Assembly (NCBI GenBank): GCA_017881915.1
Contig: JADGQK010000018.1
Span: 1-39,724, forward strand
Reading direction: 5' to 3'
From: Chloroflexota bacterium
GTDB taxonomy: Bacteria; Chloroflexota; Limnocylindria; Limnocylindrales; CSP1-4
DNA: 39,724 nucleotides
Part shown: positions 7,013 to 14,244 of the stretch, piece after piece
Position numbering within the stretch: position 1 is the first letter of the stretch
Layout: every line of letters begins with the position of its first letter
The notes under the pieces: model-generated
The model's database searches: none
What the model was told of the DNA's origin: nothing
What the model saw: only the letters and a program-made list of their open reading frames with translations
Position numbers and translations under genes: made by a program

Positions 7013-8397
7013 CGAGCCCCCGCGGCAGGGCCGCGAAACGGTGGCATCCGGACCGGTTGATGCGGGCGGGCCTGGCCGGCCTCGTCCTTGCCCTGACCGT
7101 CATGATCGCCGGACTGTCGGCCCGGCCGGACGGCCAGGTCCACATCACCGTGCTCGACGTGGGCCAGGGCGACGCGATCCTGGTCCAGGGCGACCGCGGT
7201 GGGCGGCTGCTGATCGACGGCGGTCCCGATCCGGAGCGCCTGATCGTCGAGCTCGACGCGCGGTTCCCTCCGTGGGACCGGCGGATCGACGTACTGATCC
7301 TGAGTCACCCCCACGAGGACCACGCCGGCGGCCTGCCCCGGCTCGTCCAGAGCTATCGGATCGGCCGGATCTTCGAACCGGGCATGGTCGGACCCGGGCC
7401 GGCGTACCACGCTTTTCGAGCCGACCTCGCCCTCCAGGCCCGGACGCCGGAGCTGCTCTCGACGGGCGACCGACTCCAGCTCGACTCGATCGGCCTGAAG
7501 GTCCTCTGGCCGGACCGCGACGCCGTCCCGCGCGAGCCACCGGACGGTGGAACTTCGATCAACGACGTCTCGATTGTCCTTCTCGGGACATTCGGCGCCC
7601 AGCGCTTCCTGCTGACCGGGGACATCGAGCAGGAGATCGATCCCGTCCTGCTCAGCCGCGGCCTGCCCCGGGTGGACCTCCTGAAGGTGGCCCATCACGG
7701 CAGCCGGACCTCATCGACCGACGCCTTCCTCGACGCCGTGCGCCCGCGGGTCGCGATCGTGTCCGTCGGGGCGGTGAACCCGTACGGCCATCCCGCGCCG
7801 GAGACGCTGGCCCGGATCGAGGCTCGCGGAGCGCAGGTCTACCGGACCGATCGGAACGGCAGTGTCGAGGCGACACTCGACGGCAGCACGTTGACGCTGC
7901 GGGCCGACCGGGGTGGACCGGCAACGGCCGGGCGCGCGGACGGGTCGGCTCTCCTGGAGGAGCCAAAGGTGGTTGGAGCAGCCGTGCCCTCCGGAGGCCC
8001 GCCAGCCGCCTTCCGCTGCGCGATCGCGCCGCCCGTGTTGGGCACCCTGGCATCCCGACCCGTTCCGCCAGCCACCGTCGCCAGTCCCTCGTCAGACCCC
8101 GCCGCGACCAGGCCCTCCGCGGCGACCGAGGACGGCCTGTACCATCGGGACGATGTCCATCCCATCCCGGGTGGAGGCGGCGGCACTCCTCCTCTCGATC
8201 AACCCGTCGGAGCGCGCCCTGCGCCACGCTCGAGCGGTCGCCGAGGTCGCCGGCTGGCTGGCCTACCGGATCGACGCGAACGGAATCCCCATCGACCGGC
8301 ATGCGGTCGAAGCCGCAGCGCTGCTTCACGACGTCGACAAGGTGCTCCGCAAGCGGCTACCCAGGGACCATCCGATCCGCGCCCTCCCCCACGGTGA
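7009..8397 (+). CDS. MBL-fold protein, the detached C-terminal domain of ComEC
   Basis: The ATG at 7009 overlaps the comEC stop by four bases. One transmembrane helix (residues 19-37) precedes a metallo-beta-lactamase fold: HITVLDVGQGDAILVQ, LLIDGG, SHPHEDHAGG (HxHxDH at residues 100-105), FLLTGD and LLKVAHHGSRTS. These are the motifs of the ComEC C-terminal domain, proposed to degrade the non-imported DNA strand. The domain ends near residue 300 (VEATLDGSTLTLR). The frame then continues for about 160 residues of Ala/Pro/Arg-rich, low-complexity sequence to a stop at 8397, overlapping the HD-domain gene by 245 nt in another frame. The last 80 residues look like a shadow of that gene, so an earlier stop may have been lost. 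Confidence 0.82.
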   Translation: MTSPRGRAAKRWHPDRLMRAGLAGLVLALTVMIAGLSARPDGQVHITVLDVGQGDAILVQGDRGGRLLIDGGPDPERLIVELDARFPPWDRRIDVLILSHPHEDHAGGLPRLVQSYRIGRIFEPGMVGPGPAYHAFRADLALQARTPELLSTGDRLQLDSIGLKVLWPDRDAVPREPPDGGTSINDVSIVLLGTFGAQRFLLTGDIEQEIDPVLLSRGLPRVDLLKVAHHGSRTSSTDAFLDAVRPRVAIVSVGAVNPYGHPAPETLARIEARGAQVYRTDRNGSVEATLDGSTLTLRADRGGPATAGRADGSALLEEPKVVGAAVPSGGPPAAFRCAIAPPVLGTLASRPVPPATVASPSSDPAATRPSAATEDGLYHRDDVHPIPGGGGGTPPLDQPVGARPAPRSSGRRGRRLAGLPDRRERNPHRPACGRSRSAASRRRQGAPQAATQGPSDPRPPPR

Positions 8398-8812
8398 CGG
8401 CAGCGCAGCGTGGCTGACCGAGCAGGGTCACCCCGAGCTCGCCCGAATCGTGGCCAATCACCCGGTCGGCCGGCTCGTCGATGAAGAGCGCTACCGGACC
8501 TGGTCGGCGTTCGCCGGCCGGGAGGAGCGGATCGTCGCGTATGCCGACAAGCGAGCGGCCCAGCGGCTCGCCCCGATGTCGGTCCGGTTCGCGGACTGGG
8601 ATCACCGTTACGGCGAGACCCGGGGCTGGGGCGGCGCCGAGCGCGGCCTGGCCTGGCAACGGGCCCAACGGCTCGAGGCGGACGTCTGCCGGGCCGCCTC
8701 CGTGGAGCCCGACGACGTCCGCCGGCTGGCCTGGACCGGGCCGGCGTTACGGGCCGCCCGGGTCATTCTGGACAGCCCCGGGGCCTCGGGTGAGGCCGGG
8801 GCACAACAGTGA
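8153..8812 (+). CDS. HD-domain hydrolase (YqeK-like)
   Basis: The ATG at 8153 gives 219 residues. The HD superfamily metal ligands are visible: RHARAVAEVAGWLA near residue 22, the diagnostic AALLHDVDK around residues 55-63, and NHPVGRLV with its His around residue 104, followed by a conserved YADKRA. This resembles YqeK and other small HD phosphohydrolases that often lie near nadD, rsfS and holA; YqeK cleaves symmetrical Ap4A. The substrate is inferred from resemblance only. The start is well supported because the N-terminal His of the fold lies soon after it. The gene begins inside the extended frame of the MBL gene, and its stop overlaps the GTG of holA (GTGA, 8809-8812). Confidence 0.78.
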   Translation: MSIPSRVEAAALLLSINPSERALRHARAVAEVAGWLAYRIDANGIPIDRHAVEAAALLHDVDKVLRKRLPRDHPIRALPHGDGSAAWLTEQGHPELARIVANHPVGRLVDEERYRTWSAFAGREERIVAYADKRAAQRLAPMSVRFADWDHRYGETRGWGGAERGLAWQRAQRLEADVCRAASVEPDDVRRLAWTGPALRAARVILDSPGASGEAGAQQ

Positions 8813-9858
8813 GCCTCGCCCCGACCGCGCCGCTCGGTTACTACCTCGGGATCGACCGGTTCCTGCTCGACGCGGCTGCGCTCGGCCTGGCCAATCGCGT
8901 GGCGGGACCCGCTGGTGAGCCGCTGGGCCACTGGCGGGTTGACGGCTCAGCTACCTCCGCCGACGCGATCAGCGAGCGAGTCGCGACCGGTTCCATGTTC
9001 GGCGGGGGCACCCTGGCGGTTGTCCTCGAGCCCGGCCCACTGATTCGCTCGAAGGATGGGCGGGAGGCCCTGTTCAGGATCCTGGGGCTCGTCGCGCCGG
9101 GCAACGCGCTGGCCTTCATCGACCCGCTGAAGAACCTGCCCAGCGAACGCAAGCCTCTCGACGCAGGCAAGTCAGCCCTGCGCGAAGCAGTCATTGCCGC
9201 CGGCGGCGAGTTTCGCCAGGTGCCGGCCCTGACCCAGGGCAACCTGACCCGGTTCATCCAGGATCGGGCCAGCGCGACGGGCCTCCGCCTGGCCAGCGGT
9301 TCAGCCCAGGAGCTGGCCCGGCGGATCGGCGGCTTCGTCCGCGAGAGCGACGCGGATCTCAGCGGGCTGGGCCAGCTGGCCTCCGCCGAGGTCGACAAGG
9401 CCGCGATCTACCGGCTCGATGGGGAGCTCAGCCCGGATGACGTCCGAGCGCTCGTCCCGGAGGTGATCCCGAGCTCGGTGTTCGCCCTGACCGATGCCGT
9501 CGGGCTGCGCAGCGCCGGCGCGGCTGGTCACCTCGAGCGAGCGCTGGACGTCACTCCCGAACCGGTCCTGATCGTCCTGCTCCACCGCCGGATCCGGGAG
9601 CTGCTCGAGCTATCCGATCGAATCGCTGAGGGCGCCAGCCTCCAGGTCGCGGCCCGGGCGATGAAGCTCCACGAGTTCCGAGCCCGCATGCTCGAGACGC
9701 AGGCGCGGCACTGGACGGCGGCGGAGCTCGAGGCGGCGCTGGGCGGGTTGCTCGAGCTGGACGCGACGATCAAGGGTTCCGGCGCCGGCGGCTCCGGCGA
9801 ACGTGCCCGTCAGCTGGGGTTCACGCTCTGGCTGAGCGAGTTCGTCGTTCGGGGCTGA
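8809..9858 (+). CDS. holA: DNA polymerase III delta subunit
   Basis: A GTG start in a GTGA overlap with the HD gene gives 349 residues, the normal length for HolA. Features of the family include YYLGIDRFLLDAAA at the N-terminus, a Rossmann-like core with FGGGTLAVVLEPG and ALAFIDPLKN, RQVPALTQGNLTRFIQDRA and LASGSAQELARRIGG in the lid region, then the collar domain with SSVFALTDAVG and LLHRRIRELLEL. The delta subunit opens the beta clamp in the clamp loader. Its place directly after comEA-comEC is a common bacterial arrangement, although rpsT, which frequently follows, is missing. It is the last gene of the operon and converges on the zinc-ribbon gene 54 nt away. Confidence 0.85.
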   Translation: MSLAPTAPLGYYLGIDRFLLDAAALGLANRVAGPAGEPLGHWRVDGSATSADAISERVATGSMFGGGTLAVVLEPGPLIRSKDGREALFRILGLVAPGNALAFIDPLKNLPSERKPLDAGKSALREAVIAAGGEFRQVPALTQGNLTRFIQDRASATGLRLASGSAQELARRIGGFVRESDADLSGLGQLASAEVDKAAIYRLDGELSPDDVRALVPEVIPSSVFALTDAVGLRSAGAAGHLERALDVTPEPVLIVLLHRRIRELLELSDRIAEGASLQVAARAMKLHEFRARMLETQARHWTAAELEAALGGLLELDATIKGSGAGGSGERARQLGFTLWLSEFVVRG

Positions 9859-9912
9859 CGCCGGCTCGAAGTTGACGGCGGATCGGATTTGGCACCGACA
9901 CGGAGACGGCCT

Positions 9913-10167
9913 CTACTCGGCGCTCGACCAGGCCTGCTCCTGGACGACCAGGTCGCTCTCGATCGCGAAGACGCAGCGGCTCTCACCCAGGTCGAGCAGC
10001 TCGATCAGGTCCGGGTCGATGTACAGCTGGCTGCAGTCCTCGCACAGGCCGGCCGGGATGCCGAAGCACAATCGCTCGGTCCGGTCGGGCAGCCGAAAGG
10101 TCGTGTCGAACCGGGTGATGACGAGCTTGTGATCGCATGTTGGGCAGCGTTCGCGAAGGCGAGACAC
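9913..10167 (-). CDS. Small YgiT-type zinc-ribbon protein
   Basis: A GTG at 10167 gives 84 residues beginning VSRLRERCPTCDHKLV. Two Cys pairs (CPTC near residue 9 and CEDC near residue 44) form a zinc ribbon, followed by YIDPDLIELLDL, as in YgiT/MqsA-type N-terminal domains. No helix-turn-helix domain follows, so this is the ribbon alone. In other genomes such proteins accompany toxin-antitoxin pairs or act as small regulators, but no toxin gene is adjacent here. The frame stays open upstream without a sensible start, so GTG 10167, with a weak AGGA at short spacing, is my choice. It lies downstream of rsfS, on the same strand, across a 110-nt gap. Confidence 0.65.
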   Translation of the reverse strand: MSRLRERCPTCDHKLVITRFDTTFRLPDRTERLCFGIPAGLCEDCSQLYIDPDLIELLDLGESRCVFAIESDLVVQEQAWSSAE

Positions 10168-10187
10168 GGATCCTGGACCTCTGATCT

Positions 10188-10204
10188 GGACGCCCGTGGC
10201 GTCC
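10188..10204 (-). repeat. Perfect 7-bp hairpin between rsfS and the zinc-ribbon gene
   Basis: GGACGCC (10188-10194) and GGCGTCC (10198-10204) form a stem with a three-base loop in the 110-nt gap downstream of rsfS. It could end the obgE-nadD-rsfS transcript or sit in the leader of the zinc-ribbon gene. No T run is present. Confidence 0.4.
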
Positions 10205-10277
10205 GTGGGTTCAGATGCTCGTCGCACGGCGAGACGGCCGACATGACCCGGCAGTACCCCCCTGCTTGGTACCCGCC

Positions 10278-10763
10278 CTACTGGACGCGCAGGATCGCCT
10301 TTGCCTCGGACCAGTGCTTCTCGAGCCCGTAGTAATCGCGTTCCGGGGGCGTGAAGATGTGCACGATCACGTCCCCGAAGTCGACCAGGATCCAGTGCGA
10401 GGCCGGCAGGCCCTCCTGGCCGATCGGCCGGATGCCCTCCTCGCGCATCCCCCGGACGATCCCGTCGGCGATCGCCTCGAGCTGGCGCTCCGACCCACCG
10501 GAGCAGATGACGAACGCATCGGCCAACGTCGTCAGCCCGTCGAGGTCGAGCAGCAGGATGTCGGCAGCCTTCTTGTCCTCGGCCAGCGCGACGATCCGGC
10601 GGGCCATCTCGAGCCGGGCCGTCGCCGCGGCCCGGCGAGCGGGCCGGGGACGCTTCGGCAGGCCGATGCTGTGGGGCGGCGCCTCGGACGCGGGCGCGCG
10701 GTCGGGTCCAGGCGTGGGCTCGGCGGCGACCGGCGATTTGGGCTTGAGCGAGGCTCTGGTCAC
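10278..10763 (-). CDS. rsfS: Ribosome silencing factor RsfS
   Basis: A 161-aa protein starting at a GTG (10763) that overlaps the nadD stop (GTGA). Residues 1-50 are a Pro/Ala-rich extension not found in most homologues. The core, from ARRIVALAEDKKAADILLLDL onward, is the RsfS/DUF143 fold: DAFVICSGGSERQLEAIADGI, EGLPASHWILVDFGDVIVHIFTPPERDYYGLEKHW. RsfS binds ribosomal protein L14 (uL14) and blocks 30S-50S joining in slow growth. Clustering with nadD and obgE is the standard bacterial arrangement. Confidence 0.93.
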   Translation of the reverse strand: MTRASLKPKSPVAAEPTPGPDRAPASEAPPHSIGLPKRPRPARRAAATARLEMARRIVALAEDKKAADILLLDLDGLTTLADAFVICSGGSERQLEAIADGIVRGMREEGIRPIGQEGLPASHWILVDFGDVIVHIFTPPERDYYGLEKHWSEAKAILRVQ

Positions 10764-11413
10764 AGTGGGTCAGTGTAGAGGCGATGCGCGCGGATGTAGT
10801 CGGCGACGGCCGGCGCGACGAGGCCACCGATCGGCAGTCCGGCCCGCACCCGATCCCTGATCGTCGAGGCCGAAACGGACACGAGCGGGCAGTCGACGAA
10901 ATCGACCCGTTCGCGCCAGGCCGGCAGGTGCTCGTCGAGCCAGCCGACGTCGAGCGGTCGGGCACCGGCCCGGGGCACGACGGCCAGCCGGGCAAGGCCC
11001 AGAATCCGGCCCGGTTCGCGCCAGGTGGGAAACCCGGCAAAGGCCTCCGCCGAGAGCACGAACTCGAGCGGCCGGCTCCCGTCGACACCATTCCCGACCA
11101 GTTGAGCCAGCGTGTCCACGGCATACGAGGGACCCGGCCGGTCGAGCTCGATCGTGCTCAGGCTGAAGGCCGGTTCGGAGGCAATCGCCAGGGCGACCAT
11201 CGCCCGGCGATCCTCGCCGGGCGTCACCGTCAGCCCTGGCTTGTGGGGCGGAATACCGGCCGGGATGAACACGATCCCGGCGAGATCCAGCGCCGCCCGG
11301 ACCGCTGCCGCGATCGCGAGGTGGCCGTTGTGGATCGGGTCGAAGGTCCCTCCGAGGAGTCCGATCGGGGCGCCCGGTCGGGTCAATCGGTTTCCCACGG
11401 CTGGCGGTCCCAC
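10760..11413 (-). CDS. nadD: Nicotinate-nucleotide adenylyltransferase
   Basis: NadD transfers AMP from ATP to nicotinate mononucleotide in NAD synthesis. Diagnostic motifs are GLLGGTFDPIHNGHLA (the HxGH nucleotidyltransferase motif), FIPAGIPPHKPG, and the C-terminal VSASTIRDRVRAG (ISxTxIR type). Three starts are possible: GTG 11413 with GGAG at good spacing but overlapping obgE by 31 nt; GTG 11398; and TTG 11386, which overlaps the obgE stop as TTGA and would match the coupling used elsewhere in this operon. The first gives 217 residues, the last 208. Motif positions fit either. Confidence 0.92.
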   Translation of the reverse strand: MGPPAVGNRLTRPGAPIGLLGGTFDPIHNGHLAIAAAVRAALDLAGIVFIPAGIPPHKPGLTVTPGEDRRAMVALAIASEPAFSLSTIELDRPGPSYAVDTLAQLVGNGVDGSRPLEFVLSAEAFAGFPTWREPGRILGLARLAVVPRAGARPLDVGWLDEHLPAWRERVDFVDCPLVSVSASTIRDRVRAGLPIGGLVAPAVADYIRAHRLYTDPL

Positions 11414-12678
11414 TCGAGCTCCACCCGGCCGATCCGGACGGTGTCACCGGAGGCGACGCGTCGGCGGCGCAGCTCGGCCTCGATCCCCAGGCGAGCGAGG
11501 TCGTGTTGGAACCGCTCGGCGGACTCCTCGTTCTCGAAATCCGTCTGGGCGGCGATCCGCTCGATTCGCCGGCCATGCACCCGGAACGCCCCGTCGGTTT
11601 CGACGTCGACGCTGAATCCCTCGTCCATCCCCCCGATCGTGTGGACGACGACGCCGGCCGGCTCGGGCGGAGTGCCCAGCTCGGCGGCCGACGGAAGCAG
11701 CAGCGCGAGCGCCGCGCGCAGCTCGGTGAGGCCATCGCCACGGGCCGCGGCCACCGCCACGACGGCCAATCCGTCGCGCCCGCGAGCCTTCCGGAAGACC
11801 GGCCAGGCCGCCGCGGCGACGGGCAGGTCGATCTTGTTGAATGCGACGAGGAGCGGCCGCTCGAGCAGGGCCGGGTCGTGGGCGGCCAGCTCGTCACGGA
11901 TCACCTGGTGGTCCCACTCCGGGTCGCGCGACGAGCCGTCGACGACATGGACGAGGACGCGGGTCCGCTCGACATGGCGCAGGAACGCGTGGCCGAGCCC
12001 AGCGCCGAGGCTGGCGCCCTCGATCAGGCCGGGCACGTCGGCAATCGTCGGCCGGCGGCCGTCATCCAGCCCGAAATCGAGGACACCCAGGTTCGGCTCG
12101 AGGGTGGTGAACGGGTAGTCCGCGATCTTGGGCGTCGCGGCGGTGAGGGCGGCCAGGAGGGTGGACTTGCCAGCGTTCGGCAGTCCGACCAGGCCGACGT
12201 CGGCCAGCAGCCGGAGCTCCAGCCGGAGCCAGCGCTCTTCGCCCGGCTCGCCCTTCTGGGCATGCTTCGGGGCACGGTGGATCGCGGTCGTGAAGTGGAC
12301 GTTGCCCAGACCGCCCCTGCCGCCGCGGGCAACCTCGGCGACCTGTTCGACGCTCACCAGGTCGGCGAGCAGAGCCCCCGACGCGTCGTCGTAGACGGCC
12401 GTTCCGGGCGGGATCGCCAGACTCAGATCCTGGCCGGCCTTGCCGTGGCGTCTCGAACCTGTTCCCCGGCCGCCGGAACTCGCCTTGAAATGGCGATGAT
12501 CACGGAACTCGCGCAGGGTCGTCTGACCCGGATCGACCCGCAGCGCGATCGATCCGCCGCGGCCGCCGTCGCCGCCGTCGGGACCACCGCGGGGGACGTG
12601 GGCCTCGCGTCGGAACGTGGCCGCGCCGTCGCCGCCGTCACCGGCACGCACGAGGATTCGGACCTGGTCGAGGAACAT
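11383..12678 (-). CDS. obgE: Obg-family GTPase ObgE/CgtA
   Basis: The protein has 431 residues in the canonical three parts. The glycine-rich Obg fold is at the N-terminus (FLDQVRILVRAGDGGDGAATFRREA, GGPDGGDGGRGGS). The G domain starts near residue 160, with G1 GLPNAGKST, G3 DVPGLIEGA, G4 NKID and LLVAFNKIDL. The C-terminal OCT domain runs from about residue 355 (EGFSVDVETDGAFRVHGRRIERI ... QTDFENEESAERFQHDL). It is a ribosome-associated GTPase acting in 50S assembly and stress control. The gene heads the obgE-nadD-rsfS operon, whose members are joined by overlaps. ATG 12678 has no clear Shine-Dalgarno sequence. Confidence 0.95.
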   Translation of the reverse strand: MFLDQVRILVRAGDGGDGAATFRREAHVPRGGPDGGDGGRGGSIALRVDPGQTTLREFRDHRHFKASSGGRGTGSRRHGKAGQDLSLAIPPGTAVYDDASGALLADLVSVEQVAEVARGGRGGLGNVHFTTAIHRAPKHAQKGEPGEERWLRLELRLLADVGLVGLPNAGKSTLLAALTAATPKIADYPFTTLEPNLGVLDFGLDDGRRPTIADVPGLIEGASLGAGLGHAFLRHVERTRVLVHVVDGSSRDPEWDHQVIRDELAAHDPALLERPLLVAFNKIDLPVAAAAWPVFRKARGRDGLAVVAVAAARGDGLTELRAALALLLPSAAELGTPPEPAGVVVHTIGGMDEGFSVDVETDGAFRVHGRRIERIAAQTDFENEESAERFQHDLARLGIEAELRRRRVASGDTVRIGRVELEWDRQPWETD

Positions 12679-12735
12679 CGAGGCGATCGTCGCACACCAC
12701 TGGCCGCCCTGCCGTGGGCGCCGGGTTGGCGCGTC

Positions 12736-13998
12736 CTAGAAGTACGGCAGCGGGTTGACCCGAACGCCGTCGCCCCAGACCATGCCCTTCCACACCTCGA
12801 AATGGCAATGCGGGCCGGTGGCGTTGCCGGTCATCCCGACCCGGCCGACCTGCTGCGACCGGCCGACGTGCTGCCCGACGCTGACGAGAACGGCCGACAT
12901 GTGGTTGTACGTGGTGAAGAGGCCGCTCCCATGGGCGAGCCAGACCTGGTAACCGCCGCCATTGTCCTTCCAGCCTGCCCAGATCACGGTCCCCGCCGCA
13001 GCGGCCAGGACCCGGCTGCCCTCCGGGGCGGCGATGTCGATGGCCGGGTGGCTGGCGTGGAAGTACTGGCTGATATAGCCGCCCGGAACGGGCCAGGCGA
13101 AGGTGCCCCCGGAGTAGCTGGCCGGCGGCCGGGCACTACCGCTGCTCGAGGTGGTTCGTCGGGCGGCGACCGGGCGGGGCGCGACGGCCGGCACCGCGAT
13201 CGGCTTGCCGCGGGCGTCGGGCACGATCAGGACCTGACCCAGGACCAGGGTCCGGTCAGTCAGGTTGTTGTAGGCGACGATCTGGTCGGCCGACATGCCC
13301 GTCAGGGCCGCGATCGAATCGAGGGTGTCACCGGCCTTGACCACGATGACCAATCCGTCGACCGGTGGGATCTCGAGCTTCTGGCCGATGTGCAGGACGT
13401 CCTTCGCAGCGAGATCGTTCGCCCACCACAGGGTCATCATCGAAACCCCGAAGTGCCTGGCAATCCCGGTCAACGTGTCGCCCGACTTGACGCTGTAGGT
13501 GACCAGCTTGGCCGAGGCATCGCTGACGGTCGTGTCGACCGCGAGCGGCTTGAGCAGGGTTCCATCGGAGAGATACTGGCCGAGGTCTAGCTGGCCGCTG
13601 GCGGAGGTCGTGGAACCGACCCCGCTGAAGCCGGCCTGGTCGGGGCCATTGACCGAATCCGTGCCCGCGTCGATCCCGCCGATCGTGAGGCGCGGACCCA
13701 CGCCGGCCCCCGAGGTGCTGCCCGTCGCGCCATTCACGGTTCCGCTGACCGCGACGCTGCTGACCGAGGCGATGAGGACCAGGATCGCGACGCCGATCGG
13801 GAGGACGCGCTCGCGACCGCCGACCCGGGCCACCAGTCGATCGAGTCGGGGCGAAATGAGCGCGAGCAGGCGATTAGCGACGCGCTCGCTCCGGGAAATC
13901 CGATGGGCACCGGACCGGATCGAGGCGGTGGTTGACCGGTTGGGGCGAGCGCGCAGGCGTTGCAGGCCGCGCCGTGCGCGGGCCATTCTCTTCTGCAA
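12736..13998 (-). CDS. LysM-domain M23 metallopeptidase (cell-wall hydrolase)
   Basis: A 420-aa exported or membrane-anchored protein. An Arg-rich cytoplasmic tail (residues 1-65) precedes a single helix (VLPIGVAILVLIASVSSVAVS). A low-complexity region follows, then two LysM domains (VTYSVKSGDTLTGIARHFGV around 165-210 and IVVKAGDTLDSIAALTG around 215-260). The C-terminal LytM/M23 domain has FAWPVPGGYISQYFHASHPAIDIAAPEGSRV with the first metal His and Asp, TTYNHMS, and GPHCHFEVW with the HxH ligands. This is an intact zinc endopeptidase that cuts peptidoglycan cross-links or activates other hydrolases. TTG 13998 has GGAG six bases upstream; ATG 13986 is an alternative with an AGAAGAGA lead. 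Confidence 0.92.
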   Translation of the reverse strand: MQKRMARARRGLQRLRARPNRSTTASIRSGAHRISRSERVANRLLALISPRLDRLVARVGGRERVLPIGVAILVLIASVSSVAVSGTVNGATGSTSGAGVGPRLTIGGIDAGTDSVNGPDQAGFSGVGSTTSASGQLDLGQYLSDGTLLKPLAVDTTVSDASAKLVTYSVKSGDTLTGIARHFGVSMMTLWWANDLAAKDVLHIGQKLEIPPVDGLVIVVKAGDTLDSIAALTGMSADQIVAYNNLTDRTLVLGQVLIVPDARGKPIAVPAVAPRPVAARRTTSSSGSARPPASYSGGTFAWPVPGGYISQYFHASHPAIDIAAPEGSRVLAAAAGTVIWAGWKDNGGGYQVWLAHGSGLFTTYNHMSAVLVSVGQHVGRSQQVGRVGMTGNATGPHCHFEVWKGMVWGDGVRVNPLPYF

Positions 13999-14121
13999 TA
14001 CGTTCTCCGAGATTGGGGACGGCGCTCAGGGAACCGAGCGCTGGGGCGCGGTCGCCGTCCGGGTCGGTCGCGTTCTTGAGCTGGGGGTCTCTTGAAGCGA
14101 TTCCCCGACAACATCTGGCCG

Positions 14122-14136
14122 GGACATCTGATGTCC
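14122..14136 (-). promoter_or_regulatory. Operator-like 7-1-7 palindrome at the putative start site of the LysM/M23 gene
   Basis: GGACATC and GATGTCC flank one base in perfect dyad symmetry. The palindrome lies 5-19 bases downstream of the proposed -10 element (14141-14146), so it covers the expected transcription start. That is a classic repressor-binding position. I cannot name the regulator. Confidence 0.45.
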
Positions 14137-14140
14137 AGAC

Positions 14141-14170
14141 ACCGTACCACGCTCCACCAAATCGGCGCAA
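14141..14170 (-). promoter_or_regulatory. Putative sigma70-type promoter for the LysM/M23 gene
   Basis: Read on the minus strand: -35 TTGCGC (14165-14170), an 18-base spacer and -10 TACGGT (14141-14146). It lies between rho and the peptidase gene, 143 nt upstream of the TTG start. The match to consensus is moderate. Confidence 0.4.
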
Positions 14171-14244
14171 TCCGGCGCTCCCACGCTGCGGAACAGGACC
14201 GGCCGCATTCGCCCCTCGGCCGTCCTCCGGGGCCCGAATCGGGT

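Noticed and set aside
9913-10167. Zinc-ribbon protein as half of a toxin-antitoxin system
   Set aside because: YgiT-like ribbons can belong to such systems, but there is no adjacent toxin-like gene and no DNA-binding domain.
10168-11124. Upstream continuation of the zinc-ribbon frame to 403 codons
   Set aside because: This stretch is out of frame with rsfS and nadD, which are certain genes, so only the 84-residue C-terminal part is retained.
11503-13590. Plus-strand open frame of 695 codons opposite obgE and the LysM/M23 gene
   Set aside because: It lacks any domain pattern and simply mirrors two well-recognised genes; long antisense frames are expected at this G+C.
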